Shown: positions 27,342 through 36,590, numbered from the stretch's first letter. The stretch is DNA of 64,000 bases from Lonepinella sp042468235 (GCF_042468235.1 NZ_CP170386.1:124001-188000); one strand, 5' to 3'. Notes: a model not told the origin generated them from the letters alone. Program-made: numbers and translations.

Positions 27342-27581
27342 TTAGTTATCAACATTAACATTCTTATAGCCCCGATTAAACAGTGCAACCATTTCTGGGT
27401 GTGGATCAGGTTCAGCGTCTAATATCGCCATTGCTTTTTGCCATTGTTGAGCATTTAAACGAATTGTTTGATGTTTATTAATGACTTTAACGGCTCTTTC
27501 AAAAGCACTTTCTAATATTGTTGGTTTGTCTGATTGTGCTATTTGAGTTTTATGTTTACTGCATGGGTAATCAGTTTTCAT
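27342..27581 (-). CDS. DUF1778/TacA-like antitoxin fragment
   Basis: The 79 residues contain a stretch typical of the C-terminal half of DUF1778 (TacA-type) antitoxins: ILESAFERAVKVI, then RLNAQQWQKAMAILDAEP. The usual N-terminal ribbon-helix-helix is replaced by a short unrelated piece (MKTDYPCSKHKT), and no GNAT acetyltransferase toxin follows. The start overlaps the end of the NYN gene by 11 nt, so it may be translated by coupling. It is either a decayed antitoxin or a short partner of the NYN protein. Confidence 0.6.
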   Translation of the reverse strand: MKTDYPCSKHKTQIAQSDKPTILESAFERAVKVINKHQTIRLNAQQWQKAMAILDAEPDPHPEMVALFNRGYKNVNVDN

Positions 27582-28434
27582 CCAATTTTAAAACCTTTCT
27601 TAAATTTCTCATTGCCTCTTCATGCGTAATAGTTTTTTCTAACCCATTTTGCATTTTGTAGATTAAATCAAGTTCCATTTCAACATCTGCTAAGCTATGT
27701 AATGATTCTTTACCCATTTTCACCCTATTTAAAACAGCTTCTGCCAATATGATTTCTTGTAAATCATCATGTTTCTTTTTATGAAAGTATGTACTTCTTA
27801 ATCCATCAATATGCTCATTAAGTTGGTCAGGGATATTTTGATGTATAGGATCTAAAATAAAGTCAACACCTTCTCTCCTTGCCAACTTTGCAGCGGGTAC
27901 AAAATCAGAATCACCAGCAATAAGTACTATTTGATTAACTTGTTTTTTTAAAGCTAGTGTGGTTATATCAATACCTATTCGCATATCAACACCTTTCTGC
28001 CGAGTATTAATAATCACATCATTTTCTTGCAATGGAGATTTTGATAGATCACGTTTTCCTTTTAAAATAGCTTGTTCAATATCTGGTTTAATAATCCATT
28101 CTACGGTTTGAGATAAATCACCCAATCGCAATGCTAATTTTCTTTTTTTTAATAAACGTTGGTGTAGTTCGGTTCTGAATATGGCTTCATTTGATTTCGA
28201 GAAATCAACTGCCTTTTTGCTGATAGGATTGTGCATTTTCTTTTCCAATGGAGCACAATCGTAGAAAAAAATACGATAGAGTTCTTGTTTAACTTTTCTT
28301 TTGTCCGATAAATGTAACATAGCACAGCGAACAGCGAGATCTGCTATACGTTGTGCATTAAAATAGTTATTTGGTTCAAAATGCCTGATACGTTTAATAA
28401 AATAAGCACCATCAATTAAAATTGCCGTCGCCAT
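27571..28434 (-). CDS. NYN-domain (PIN-like) putative ribonuclease
   Basis: This 287-residue protein has the conserved acidic residues of the NYN/DUF88 fold: D8 in AILIDGAYF, D150 and D156 in KGVDMRIGID, and D175/D177 in IAGDSDF. NYN proteins are PIN-like metal-dependent RNases. The insert between residues 60 and 140 is Lys-rich. The C-terminal 60 residues are helical and charged. It has its own strong promoter and a structured leader. The DUF1778-like gene overlaps its end. The pair resembles a nuclease with a small partner gene, but its role is not known. Confidence 0.75.
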   Translation of the reverse strand: MATAILIDGAYFIKRIRHFEPNNYFNAQRIADLAVRCAMLHLSDKRKVKQELYRIFFYDCAPLEKKMHNPISKKAVDFSKSNEAIFRTELHQRLLKKRKLALRLGDLSQTVEWIIKPDIEQAILKGKRDLSKSPLQENDVIINTRQKGVDMRIGIDITTLALKKQVNQIVLIAGDSDFVPAAKLARREGVDFILDPIHQNIPDQLNEHIDGLRSTYFHKKKHDDLQEIILAEAVLNRVKMGKESLHSLADVEMELDLIYKMQNGLEKTITHEEAMRNLRKVLKLDEN

Positions 28435-28519
28435 TTTCTTTTCCTTATATAGAAAAAAACCCTAAGGTTCGGCATAATGTCTGGATAAGTGACAAAAGCG
28501 TACAACTAAGGGTCGGATT
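28435..28519 (-). promoter_or_regulatory. structured leader of the NYN gene (possible attenuator)
   Basis: The minus-strand leader of about 85 nt includes ACCCTTAG and, 40 nt later, CTTAGGGT. These can pair with one mismatch, and TTTTTTTC follows directly, so it looks like an intrinsic terminator ahead of the coding region. RBS AAGGAAAAGAAA then ATG follow. Confidence 0.45.
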
Positions 28520-28526
28520 ATTACTA

Positions 28527-28554
28527 AGTATAAATTTTTGTCTGTTAATGTCAA
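28527..28554 (-). promoter_or_regulatory. sigma-70 promoter of the NYN gene
   Basis: On the minus strand, consensus TTGACA (28554-28549), 16 bp, TATACT (28532-28527). Confidence 0.7.
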
Positions 28555-28570
28555 GCGGATATTAATAAAA

Positions 28571-28602
28571 AACCAACGACATCATCCTTGATATCGTTGG
28601 TT
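28571..28602 (-). terminator. terminator downstream of nanM
   Basis: AACCAACGACATC and GATATCGTTGGTT pair with one mismatch around ATCCTT. On the minus strand TTTTTTATT follows, so it ends the siaPT-nanM transcript before the NYN promoter. Confidence 0.8.
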
Positions 28603-28625
28603 GATTAAAATTAAGAGGAAATCAC

Positions 28626-28671
28626 ACCGCACTTTTACACCAGTCGCATCTGGGAAACGCAAAAGTGCGGT
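28626..28671 (-). terminator. paired uptake signals after nanM
   Basis: ACCGCACTTTT and AAAAGTGCGGT form an 11-bp stem with an unusually large 24-nt loop, 17 nt past the nanM stop. It probably acts with the terminator at 28571-28602. Confidence 0.55.
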
Positions 28672-28688
28672 CATTTTTTTGAAGATTT

Positions 28689-29867
28689 TTATTCTTCAAC
28701 TACAAGTTTTTTGCCGTCATAGCTTACAGTACGAACTTCGGTTAATGCTTTACCGCCGTCTGTTTCACCACCGACAAATAACACTTTATTTTCATACGGT
28801 AAAGCTACACCATAAGCAATGTTGTGTGGATAATTACCGATAATTTTCCATGTACCGTGTTTTGCATCCAATGCGTAGAAGTCGCTATGATAGGTTTTTT
28901 TCAAGCCACCAGTACGGTGTGCATCGTTGATACCTTTAGCATAGTTTGCTCTTGCTCCCGGGAAGTTTGCACCACCTGTCACGATATAGTGACCATTGGT
29001 ATAACCACCCATACCGCCTGCGATACCGTCTTGTTGTTCATAACCTTTCGGTGCTGGTAAGTTGCCAAGTTTTTTCCAGTCTTTTACGCCGTCTTTAGTG
29101 ATAGTACCTTGTGCGGTGCCGTCAGTACGAAGACCTGCTTTGATTTCACCGTTGACCACTAACAATTTGCCATTGTTAATACCCACTGACGCACCTGCAC
29201 GGCCTGAATATGGGAAGTAACCTTCGTTACGCCATGTGTTAGTCGCAGGTTCATAACTGACGATTTCTGATGAGAAGAAGAAATCTTGTGCGCGTAAGTT
29301 GAAGTACGCATCAAAGACCGGTTTAGTAGCAGCGGCGATTTTCTCTTTATCCGCTTCTTTGTCTAAACCAGCGGAGACTTTTTTCACGTCTTGGAATAAG
29401 CCGTTCCAGATTTCTTGGTTGATACCGCCCACGAAATAGACTTTGCCGTTATTTGTTACACCACTTGCACCCACAGCAGCACGAGGTGAACGTGTGTCTA
29501 ATTTAGTCCAAGTATTGGTGGCTGGATCATAAGAATAGGCATCGTTGATCACTTGGTTGTCGGCTACATCGTTATTTTGGAAACCACCGAAAACATAAAG
29601 TTTGCCATCAATGCCAGCAGCAACAGGTTGGTTACGAGCACCACCCGGGAATGCAGCTAATTCTTGCCATTTTGCATCTTTCTCTTTTAAGTTAAGAGAA
29701 TAGAATTTGTCACCACCTGAACCTAAGCCCACATAAACGGTATCGCCAATTAAGGCACCGGCACCGCTTTTAATCCCAACCGGTAAATCAGGATACTGTG
29801 CTGCTTGAGTGGTGAATGCTGTTAAACCTAATACTGATACAGCTAATAAAGATTTAGTAAATTTCAT
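28689..29867 (-). CDS. nanM: N-acetylneuraminate mutarotase/epimerase
   Basis: This 392-residue periplasmic protein has a Sec signal peptide (1-22, ending TQA) and a six-bladed kelch propeller, seen as recurring blade motifs (GKLYVFGGF, GKVYFVGGI, GKLLVVNGE, NKVLFVGGE). It speeds conversion of alpha-sialic acid to the beta-anomer taken up by the transporter. It is third after siaP and siaT on the same strand, with a 29-nt gap, as in H. influenzae. Confidence 0.93.
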   Translation of the reverse strand: MKFTKSLLAVSVLGLTAFTTQAAQYPDLPVGIKSGAGALIGDTVYVGLGSGGDKFYSLNLKEKDAKWQELAAFPGGARNQPVAAGIDGKLYVFGGFQNNDVADNQVINDAYSYDPATNTWTKLDTRSPRAAVGASGVTNNGKVYFVGGINQEIWNGLFQDVKKVSAGLDKEADKEKIAAATKPVFDAYFNLRAQDFFFSSEIVSYEPATNTWRNEGYFPYSGRAGASVGINNGKLLVVNGEIKAGLRTDGTAQGTITKDGVKDWKKLGNLPAPKGYEQQDGIAGGMGGYTNGHYIVTGGANFPGARANYAKGINDAHRTGGLKKTYHSDFYALDAKHGTWKIIGNYPHNIAYGVALPYENKVLFVGGETDGGKALTEVRTVSYDGKKLVVEE

Positions 29868-29896
29868 AATAGAACTCCTTAATGTGTATGTAAATG

Positions 29897-31750
29897 TTAG
29901 CCATTTGGCATTAATAAATTTGGAATAAAGGTAATGATTTCAGGGAATATGGTAATTAAAATCAGTGTGATAAAGATTGGTACCAAGAATGGTAACACCC
30001 CTTTGGTCACAGTTGATACCGACATATTACCTACGCGAGCCACCACGAACAACGCCATGCCCATTGGTGGGGTTAAGATACCGATCATCATGTTCAATAA
30101 GGTCATGACCCCAAAGAAGATTAAGTCGATACCAAAATGTTGTGCAATTGGAATCAGCATTGGCAACACTAAGAATTGCAACGCTAATGCATCGATAAAC
30201 ATACCCAAGAATAACAATAGTAAGTTAATCATCACAAGCACTGTCAATGGAGAATCTGCTACCGCCATAAACATTTCTGCTAAACGCATTGCCACTTGTT
30301 CACGTGCGATCATGTCACCGAAGAAAGTTACGGTCATCACCATTAATACGGTTACACCAGTGATTGCTACCGCTTCAACACAGCTGCTGAATAATAATTT
30401 CAAGGTTAATTCTTTATATACAAAACGGCTAACAATGATGGAGTATGCCACAGCCACTACGGCGGCTTCAGTTGGGGTAAACATACCAGAGAAGATACCA
30501 CCAATGATGATAATCGGGGTTAAAATTGCCCAGATACTGGATTTAAAGGAGGCACAAAGTTCTGGCATAGTGGCTTTTGGTGTTCTTGGATAACCCCGTT
30601 TTTTACACACGAAGTAGTTCATGGTCATTAACGCAATGGTGATCAATACGCCCGGTACAAAGCCCGCCACGAACAATTTGGCAATGGATTGGTTGGCGAT
30701 AACACCGTAAATAATCATGGAAATACTTGGAGGAACGAGTGGTCCAATAATACAAGAGGCTGCCGTGATACCACCACTAATATCATCATCATAGCCTGCA
30801 TCACGCATAGCTTTAATTTCTAATTGACCTAAACCGCCTGCATCGGCAATGGCTGAACCTGACATACCAGAGAACAGTAAACTTGCCCCGATATTGACAT
30901 GTCCCATACCACCAGTGTAATGACCTAATAAGGCTTTGGCGAAGCTAAAGATTCGTTCTGTGATACCACCACCGTTCATTAAGATACCGGTTAAAATAAA
31001 GAATGGCACACTTAATAATGAGAAACTATTTAGGCTATCCACCAATTTATTAGCGGCACTGTTGACAATATTCCAGCGTGTCATGGAGAAATAGAGTAAG
31101 GTAGCGATAAATAATGACCAACCTACCGGCGTGCCTAAGAACATAATCACTAGCCAAACTAAAAGCACCACATAAACAGCATTGTCGCCGAGTTTGACAT
31201 ATTGCGAAATACGAAGCACTTTGAACACATCAGGGGCGAAGAATAAAAGAGCTAATAAAATCACCGCACCTATGGCAAATACCGTGGCGGATAAATAGGA
31301 AGTTTGATTGGTAAAGTTTTCAGTTTGCGCTTGTAAGAAACGGATTAGCACGAGTAAGGAAATAAAGGCTTGAGCCGCATATAGCCATTTATCACTGATT
31401 TCTAATGCCACCAATTCAAAGGATGCTCCAATCCAGACTTTAAAGCCTAAATGGATAAAAATAATGATAGAGGCAAAAATCAGCAATTGCACAAAAGTAT
31501 TGACGGCTCTTTTTACTTTTGGCGGCATGAGATTAGTGATAAAGTCGAGATAGATATGTTGTTGGCTACGCACCGCCATACTGATCCCGAACATACTGAC
31601 ATAAATAAACAGCAATCTTGCCAATTCTTCTGACCAAATTAATGGTGAATTAAAGATTTGACGTGCGATGACTTGAGTCATAAGAATTAGGAAGATAACG
31701 AACAATAGCGTTCCACCAACCCATTCTTCTATTTTGTTAAAAAATTTCAT
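29897..31750 (-). CDS. siaT: sialic acid TRAP transporter, fused small and large membrane subunits (SiaQM)
   Basis: This 617-residue inner-membrane protein joins a DctQ-like part (about 1-165, four helices, beginning FNKIEEWVGG) to a DctM-like part (about 185-617, GGGITERIF, ASCIIGPLVPPSISMIIYGV, MFIDALALQFLVLPML). With SiaP it imports N-acetylneuraminate driven by a Na+ gradient. The fusion is characteristic of Haemophilus-type transporters. It lies between siaP and nanM. Confidence 0.95.
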   Translation of the reverse strand: MKFFNKIEEWVGGTLLFVIFLILMTQVIARQIFNSPLIWSEELARLLFIYVSMFGISMAVRSQQHIYLDFITNLMPPKVKRAVNTFVQLLIFASIIIFIHLGFKVWIGASFELVALEISDKWLYAAQAFISLLVLIRFLQAQTENFTNQTSYLSATVFAIGAVILLALLFFAPDVFKVLRISQYVKLGDNAVYVVLLVWLVIMFLGTPVGWSLFIATLLYFSMTRWNIVNSAANKLVDSLNSFSLLSVPFFILTGILMNGGGITERIFSFAKALLGHYTGGMGHVNIGASLLFSGMSGSAIADAGGLGQLEIKAMRDAGYDDDISGGITAASCIIGPLVPPSISMIIYGVIANQSIAKLFVAGFVPGVLITIALMTMNYFVCKKRGYPRTPKATMPELCASFKSSIWAILTPIIIIGGIFSGMFTPTEAAVVAVAYSIIVSRFVYKELTLKLLFSSCVEAVAITGVTVLMVMTVTFFGDMIAREQVAMRLAEMFMAVADSPLTVLVMINLLLLFLGMFIDALALQFLVLPMLIPIAQHFGIDLIFFGVMTLLNMMIGILTPPMGMALFVVARVGNMSVSTVTKGVLPFLVPIFITLILITIFPEIITFIPNLLMPNG

Positions 31751-31842
31751 AACTACTCCGATACGCCGAGTAAAATACGGAAATTCAGATAAGATGCCTC
31801 ACTCCCACCAGAGGAAAATGAGAGCAAGGCGAGATTATTTAA

Positions 31843-32838
31843 TTATTTAATTTTTGAAAATTCATCAAATGCTTCTTGACCTAAAGCACCGTTCTTTTTC
31901 AAGTATTCATCATAGTAAGGTTTTAATGCAGCTCTGAATGGTGCAACATCTGGTTTAGTCACAGTGACCCCTTTGCTTTCAAAGAACGCAATGGCATCGG
32001 CTTCACCGTCGTGGAATAATTTGCTGTGATATTCCGCTGCTGCTTCTGCTGCATCTTTCACCACTTTTTGTAAATCTTCTGGTAAATCCGCAAGTGTTTC
32101 ATTACTGATTAAGTAAAGTTGGTCATTTAAAATGTGGTTAGTTAACGCCAAATATTTTTGTACTTCATAGAATTTTTGGTCACGAATAGTTGGTAATGGG
32201 TTTTCTTGACCATCTACAGAGTTAGTTTGTAAGGCAAGATACACTTCAGAGAATGCCATCGGCGTAGGAGCTGCACCCACATATTTTGCAAAAGCAAGAT
32301 TGGTTGCCGCATTTGGTACACGAAGTTTCAAGCCTTTCATATCCTCAATAGAATTGATTGGACGGTTAGAGGTGGTTTGACGTGTACCGTTATAGGCCAC
32401 AGATAATAAGGTCATGCCTTGTTCATCATGCACTTTGGCTAACAATTTTTTACCAAAATTTGTGTCAAGTAAGGCTTTTTTGCTAAATTCAATATTTGGT
32501 ACCACATAAGGCAATGCAAATACTTCAGCTTCAGGGTAGAAAATTTGGAAACGAGCAGTCTCAGCGAAAGTGAAATCTAACGCACCATCTTTTAATTGTT
32601 TCATCATAGTGCGGTCATCACCTAATTGAGATGATGGGAAAAGTTTCACTTCGATTTTGCCTGCAGATTTTTCTTTCACTTCTTTAGCGAAAAATTCAGC
32701 TGCTTTATATTCGTTTTGGCTGGTACCTGCCACCATACCGAATTTTAAATCGTAATCCGCTGCCAATGCAGAACTTGCAAAAGCGGTTGCGGCAACGCCA
32801 GCACAAAATGTTGCTAAGAATAGTTTGTTGAATTTCAT
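31843..32838 (-). CDS. siaP: sialic acid-binding periplasmic protein of the TRAP transporter
   Basis: This 331-residue DctP-family binding protein has a Sec signal peptide ending SALA at residue 26. The arginine that salt-bridges the sialate carboxylate is R173 (LRVPNAATN), which is R147 in the mature protein. The second conserved arginine, R153, is R127, and both match the numbering known for H. influenzae SiaP. It is the first gene of siaP-siaT-nanM, divergent from nanE. Confidence 0.95.
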   Translation of the reverse strand: MKFNKLFLATFCAGVAATAFASSALAADYDLKFGMVAGTSQNEYKAAEFFAKEVKEKSAGKIEVKLFPSSQLGDDRTMMKQLKDGALDFTFAETARFQIFYPEAEVFALPYVVPNIEFSKKALLDTNFGKKLLAKVHDEQGMTLLSVAYNGTRQTTSNRPINSIEDMKGLKLRVPNAATNLAFAKYVGAAPTPMAFSEVYLALQTNSVDGQENPLPTIRDQKFYEVQKYLALTNHILNDQLYLISNETLADLPEDLQKVVKDAAEAAAEYHSKLFHDGEADAIAFFESKGVTVTKPDVAPFRAALKPYYDEYLKKNGALGQEAFDEFSKIK

Positions 32839-33212
32839 AATACGCTCCTGTTTAAAAGATTGTCGGAATTTCTAGGGTTGAGATTTAATTAAACCTATGC
32901 GGTTTTAATGTGGTTTGCATTTTGGATCAAAAAAATCAAAAAATAAATATATTTTTGAAGTTAAATTTCAAAAATGAGACATAGATCACAAAATTGAAAA
33001 ATTATTTGAAAAATTCTGAATTTTTACTCCACTGTTGGGATTTTTTAGGCATATAATAAGTCTAATATGTGACCTTTAATTGAAGTTTAAAATTATTTTG
33101 ATGTAAATTTGTACAAAGTATTTCAAAAGGTCTTGCCATTTTATTTGTTAGGGCGTAACCTAGCGGAAAAAATGAAGTATTAATTCGTAAAATAAAATTA
33201 TATGGAGTATAT
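32839..33212. promoter_or_regulatory. divergent control region of the sialic acid genes
   Basis: A CRP-type site has core TGAGACATAGATCACA (32975-32990). Next to it is a perfect inverted repeat TTTTTGAA (32952-32959) with TTCAAAAA (32967-32974), a candidate site for the RpiR-type regulator encoded by the cluster. Two direct TTGAAAAATT motifs follow near 32994-33014. A TATAAT at 33052-33057 without a good -35 could be the nanE promoter. The CRP site would then be centred near -81. The nanE leader would be about 150 nt. Confidence 0.6.
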
Positions 33213-33899
33213 ATGTCAAAATTATCTCATTCCGACGTGCTTACTCAAATCACAAAAGGATTTATTTCTTCTTGCCAACCGGTTGATGACGGTCCTATGG
33301 ATAAACCTGAAATTGTTGCTGCAATGGCACAAGCGTCTCAACATGGTGGTGCTGCCGGTTTGCGTATTGAGGGTGTGGAAAATTTAAAAGCCGCTCGTCC
33401 TTTTGTAACCATTCCGATTATTGGTATTAAAAAACGTGATTTACCGGATAGCCCTGTTCGCATCACCCCATTCTTGCAGGATATTGAAGATTTAGCTGCC
33501 GCGGGTGCGGATATTATTGCCGTAGATGGCACCAATCGTCCTCGTCCTGTAGATATAGAAAGTGCGGTGAAAAAAATCCACGAATGTGGCTGTTTAGCGA
33601 TGGCAGACTGTTCTAATTTAGAAGAAGGTTTATATTGCCAAAAACTCGGTTTTGATATTGTGGGTAGCACTATGTCAGGTTATACCGGTGGTGAAATTCC
33701 AAAAGAACCTGATTATCAATTAGTCAAAGATTTAAAAGCTGCCGGTTGTTTTGTCATGGCGGAAGGTCGTTACAATACCCCGGAATTAGCCAAAACGGCT
33801 ATTGAAATTGGTGCAGATGCAGTCACCGTAGGTTCTGCGTTAACCCGCTTAGAACATATTGTGAGTTGGTTTGCTAATGCGGTTAAATCTGCTAACTAA
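33213..33899 (+). CDS. nanE: N-acetylmannosamine-6-phosphate 2-epimerase
   Basis: This 228-residue TIM-barrel enzyme converts ManNAc-6-P to GlcNAc-6-P. It starts MSKLSHSDVLTQITKGFISS. The family motifs GGAAGLRIEGVENL, DIIAVDGTNRPRP, MADCSNLEEGL and AEGRYNTPE are present. It is the first gene of nanE-nanK-siaR-nanA; nanK follows after 20 nt. Confidence 0.95.
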   Translation: MSKLSHSDVLTQITKGFISSCQPVDDGPMDKPEIVAAMAQASQHGGAAGLRIEGVENLKAARPFVTIPIIGIKKRDLPDSPVRITPFLQDIEDLAAAGADIIAVDGTNRPRPVDIESAVKKIHECGCLAMADCSNLEEGLYCQKLGFDIVGSTMSGYTGGEIPKEPDYQLVKDLKAAGCFVMAEGRYNTPELAKTAIEIGADAVTVGSALTRLEHIVSWFANAVKSAN

Positions 33900-33919
33900 T
33901 TGAAATAAAGAGAGTTTAT

Positions 33920-34801
33920 ATGCGTTGTTTAGCCCTAGATATTGGTGGTACTAAAATTGCGGCGGCGTTGGTGGAAAACAACCAAATCCAGCAACGTCAG
34001 CAAATTACCACGCCACAAGATGATGCTGCCAATGCTATGCATCAAGCCCTAGCCACATTAGTTCAGCAATATATTGGACAATTTGATTATGTGGCAGTTG
34101 CTTCTACCGGTATTATAAATAATGGAATTTTAACCGCGCTTAATCCGAAAAATTTAGGCGGATTAGCGGAATTTCCACTTAAAGACAGCATTGCTCGCCA
34201 TACGGATAAACCGATTTTCTTATTAAATGATGTGCAAGCCGCGGCTTGTGCGGAATATCAACATGTAGATTCGAAAGAAGTACCTAACTTTGCCTTTATT
34301 GTAGTTTCGACCGGCGTCGGTGGGGGCATTATTTTAAATGGTGAATTGCAAACCGGACCAAATGGTGTAGTGGGACATATTGGACATAGCTTGGCGGATC
34401 CAAATGGTGAAATGTGCGGTTGTGGTCGTCGTGGTTGTGTGGAAGCGGTAGCGGCGGGACGAGCGATAGAGCGTGATGCTCAAAAGTGGGATACTCCTTG
34501 TACGCCGAAAGAAGTGTTTGCGTTATTTAGAAAAAATGATGAAAAAGCCACCGCACTTGTACACCGTTCTGCCAAAGCTATTGCAAATCTCGTAGCAGAT
34601 TTAGTGATTTCCTTGGATATTCAACATGTTGTAATAGGGGGCAGTGTCGGGTTAGCAGAAGGTTATTTGCCTTTAGTGCAACAATATATGCACGCTATGC
34701 CACATTTCTATCATTGTAAATTAAGCACTGCAGAATATGCCGGAGATGCCGGGTTAATCGGTGCGGCATATTGGGGTGGAATCGTCTTAGCTAGGGCATA
34801 A
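33920..34801 (+). CDS. nanK: N-acetylmannosamine kinase
   Basis: This 293-residue ROK-family sugar kinase phosphorylates ManNAc. It has the ATP phosphate loop DIGGTK (7-12), VSTGVGGGII (129-138), the zinc ligands H156 and C166/C168/C173 in CGCGRRGCVEA, and the catalytic aspartate in LLNDVQAA near 104. It is co-oriented with and close to nanE and siaR. Confidence 0.95.
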   Translation: MRCLALDIGGTKIAAALVENNQIQQRQQITTPQDDAANAMHQALATLVQQYIGQFDYVAVASTGIINNGILTALNPKNLGGLAEFPLKDSIARHTDKPIFLLNDVQAAACAEYQHVDSKEVPNFAFIVVSTGVGGGIILNGELQTGPNGVVGHIGHSLADPNGEMCGCGRRGCVEAVAAGRAIERDAQKWDTPCTPKEVFALFRKNDEKATALVHRSAKAIANLVADLVISLDIQHVVIGGSVGLAEGYLPLVQQYMHAMPHFYHCKLSTAEYAGDAGLIGAAYWGGIVLARA

Positions 34802-34818
34802 TTAAATGGGGAGATAAC

Positions 34819-35697
34819 ATGGTCAATAATTCTAATAAAGGCAGTAAGATTTTAGATACCATCGGAGCATTGCAAAGTAGTCTAACAAAAACTGAAAAAC
34901 GCATTGCAGAACAAATTCTTACGATGCCTCAATTACTTGCACAATCTTCTTTATCTGAAATTGCAAAATCGTTAAATGTAGGTGAAGCCACGTTTATTCG
35001 TTTTTGCCGTACCCTTGGATTTAAAGGGTTCAGTGATTTTAAATTAGATTTTGCCATTGAGCTTGCAACCCAAAGTCAACAGCCTTCTGCGTTGTTAGAC
35101 AGTAATATCACAGCCAAGGACAGTCCCAAATCCATTGCGACTAAATTACAAAATGTCATTGATAGAGTAGTGAGTGAAACCATTAATTTATTAGATTTTA
35201 ATGAGTTAAATAAAGTAGTGAAAGAATTGCGTAACGCTAAACGCATTTATTTATTCGGTGTCGGTTCATCAGGTATTGTGGCAGATGGTGCTAAAAATAA
35301 GTTAATGCGTGTGGGTTTTCAGGTTGATGCTGAAACAAATAACCATTTTATGTATATGCAGGCTTCGTTGATGAAAAAAGGGGACGTGGTAATTGGTATC
35401 AGTCATTCCGGCTCTTCACCCGAAACGACCAAAGCACTTGAGATTGCTAAAGAGGCAGGTGCAGTCACGGTGGCAATTACCCATAATTTACGTTCCCCAA
35501 TTACTAAAGTTTCTGATTATGTGCTTAATAACGGTAACCGCCAAGGTCAATTACAAGGCGACTCCGTTGGTACACAAATCACCCAATTATTCGTGCTTGA
35601 TCTGATTTATGCATTGTTAGTTCAAGCCGAACAAGAAAAAGCAAAACAATCTAAACAAAAAACCGTTGCAGTTATTGAGCAACAACAGAACAAATAG
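34819..35697 (+). CDS. siaR: RpiR-family regulator of sialic acid genes
   Basis: This 292-residue protein has an N-terminal RpiR-type helix-turn-helix (about 1-80, LSEIAKSLNVGEATFIRFCRTLG) and a sugar-phosphate-binding SIS domain (about 130-260, YLFGVGSSGIVADGAKNKL, GISHSGSSPETTKAL). In H. influenzae the orthologue represses the nan/sia genes and responds to glucosamine-6-phosphate together with CRP. The gene order here supports the same role. It lies 17 nt after nanK and 11 nt before nanA. Confidence 0.92.
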   Translation: MVNNSNKGSKILDTIGALQSSLTKTEKRIAEQILTMPQLLAQSSLSEIAKSLNVGEATFIRFCRTLGFKGFSDFKLDFAIELATQSQQPSALLDSNITAKDSPKSIATKLQNVIDRVVSETINLLDFNELNKVVKELRNAKRIYLFGVGSSGIVADGAKNKLMRVGFQVDAETNNHFMYMQASLMKKGDVVIGISHSGSSPETTKALEIAKEAGAVTVAITHNLRSPITKVSDYVLNNGNRQGQLQGDSVGTQITQLFVLDLIYALLVQAEQEKAKQSKQKTVAVIEQQQNK

Positions 35698-35708
35698 GAG
35701 AAAATTTA

Positions 35709-36590
35709 ATGAAAAACTTAAAAGGTATTTTCAGTGCATTATTAGTGTCTTTTAATGAAGACGGTTCCGTCAACGAAAAAGGCTTGCGTCAAATCATTCG
35801 TCATAACATTGATAAAATGAAAGTAGATGGCTTATATGTGGGTGGTTCTACTGGTGAAAACTTTATGCTTTCTACTGAAGAGAAAAAACAAATCTTCCGT
35901 ATTGCTAAAGATGAAGCCAAAGATCAAGTCGCATTAATTGCTCAAGTCGGTAGCGTAAACTTAAAAGAAGCGGTGGAATTAGGTAAATATGCCACAGAAT
36001 TAGGTTATGACAGCTTATCAGCAGTAACACCTTTCTATTACAAATTCAGCTTCCCAGAAATTAAGCATTATTATGAAACTATTATTGCTGAAACTGGTAA
36101 TAATATGATTGTTTATTCTATTCCGTTCTTAACTGGCGTGAATATGGGGGTGGAACAATTCGGTGAACTTTACAAAAATCCTAAAGTGTTAGGTGTGAAA
36201 TTTACTGCTGGCGACTTCTATTTATTAGAACGTTTAAGTAAAGCTTATCCAGAAAAATTAATTTGGGCTGGTTTTGATGAAATGATGGTACCTGCTGCAT
36301 CTTTAGGTGTGCATGGTGCGATCGGTTCAACTTTCAACGTGAACGGTTTACGTGCAAGACAAATTTTTGAATTAACTCAATCAGGTAAAGTAAAAGAAGC
36401 ATTGGAAATTCAACACGTTACTAATGATTTAATTGAAGGTATTTTGGCGAATGGTTTATACCTAACGATCAAAGAAATCTTGAAATTACAAGGTGTAGAT
36501 GCGGGCTATTGTCGTGAACCAATGACAGCGAAAGCCACTGATGCACAATTAGTTCGTGCGAAAGAGTTGTATGAAACGTTTCTTAAATAA
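35709..36590 (+). CDS. nanA: N-acetylneuraminate lyase
   Basis: This 293-residue class I aldolase splits sialic acid into ManNAc and pyruvate. The Schiff-base lysine is K164 (GVKFTAGDFY), Y136 is the catalytic tyrosine, and GGSTGE (45-50) binds the pyruvate carboxylate. All positions agree with E. coli NanA to within one residue. RBS AGGAG lies before the ATG. It is the last gene before an inverted uptake-signal pair and nagB. Confidence 0.96.
   Translation: MKNLKGIFSALLVSFNEDGSVNEKGLRQIIRHNIDKMKVDGLYVGGSTGENFMLSTEEKKQIFRIAKDEAKDQVALIAQVGSVNLKEAVELGKYATELGYDSLSAVTPFYYKFSFPEIKHYYETIIAETGNNMIVYSIPFLTGVNMGVEQFGELYKNPKVLGVKFTAGDFYLLERLSKAYPEKLIWAGFDEMMVPAASLGVHGAIGSTFNVNGLRARQIFELTQSGKVKEALEIQHVTNDLIEGILANGLYLTIKEILKLQGVDAGYCREPMTAKATDAQLVRAKELYETFLK

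Noticed and set aside
29934..30593. Long open frame (219 codons) opposite siaT
   Set aside because: Rich in Ile/Asn/Thr/Lys, as expected from the complement of a hydrophobic membrane-protein gene; no ribosome site or family features.
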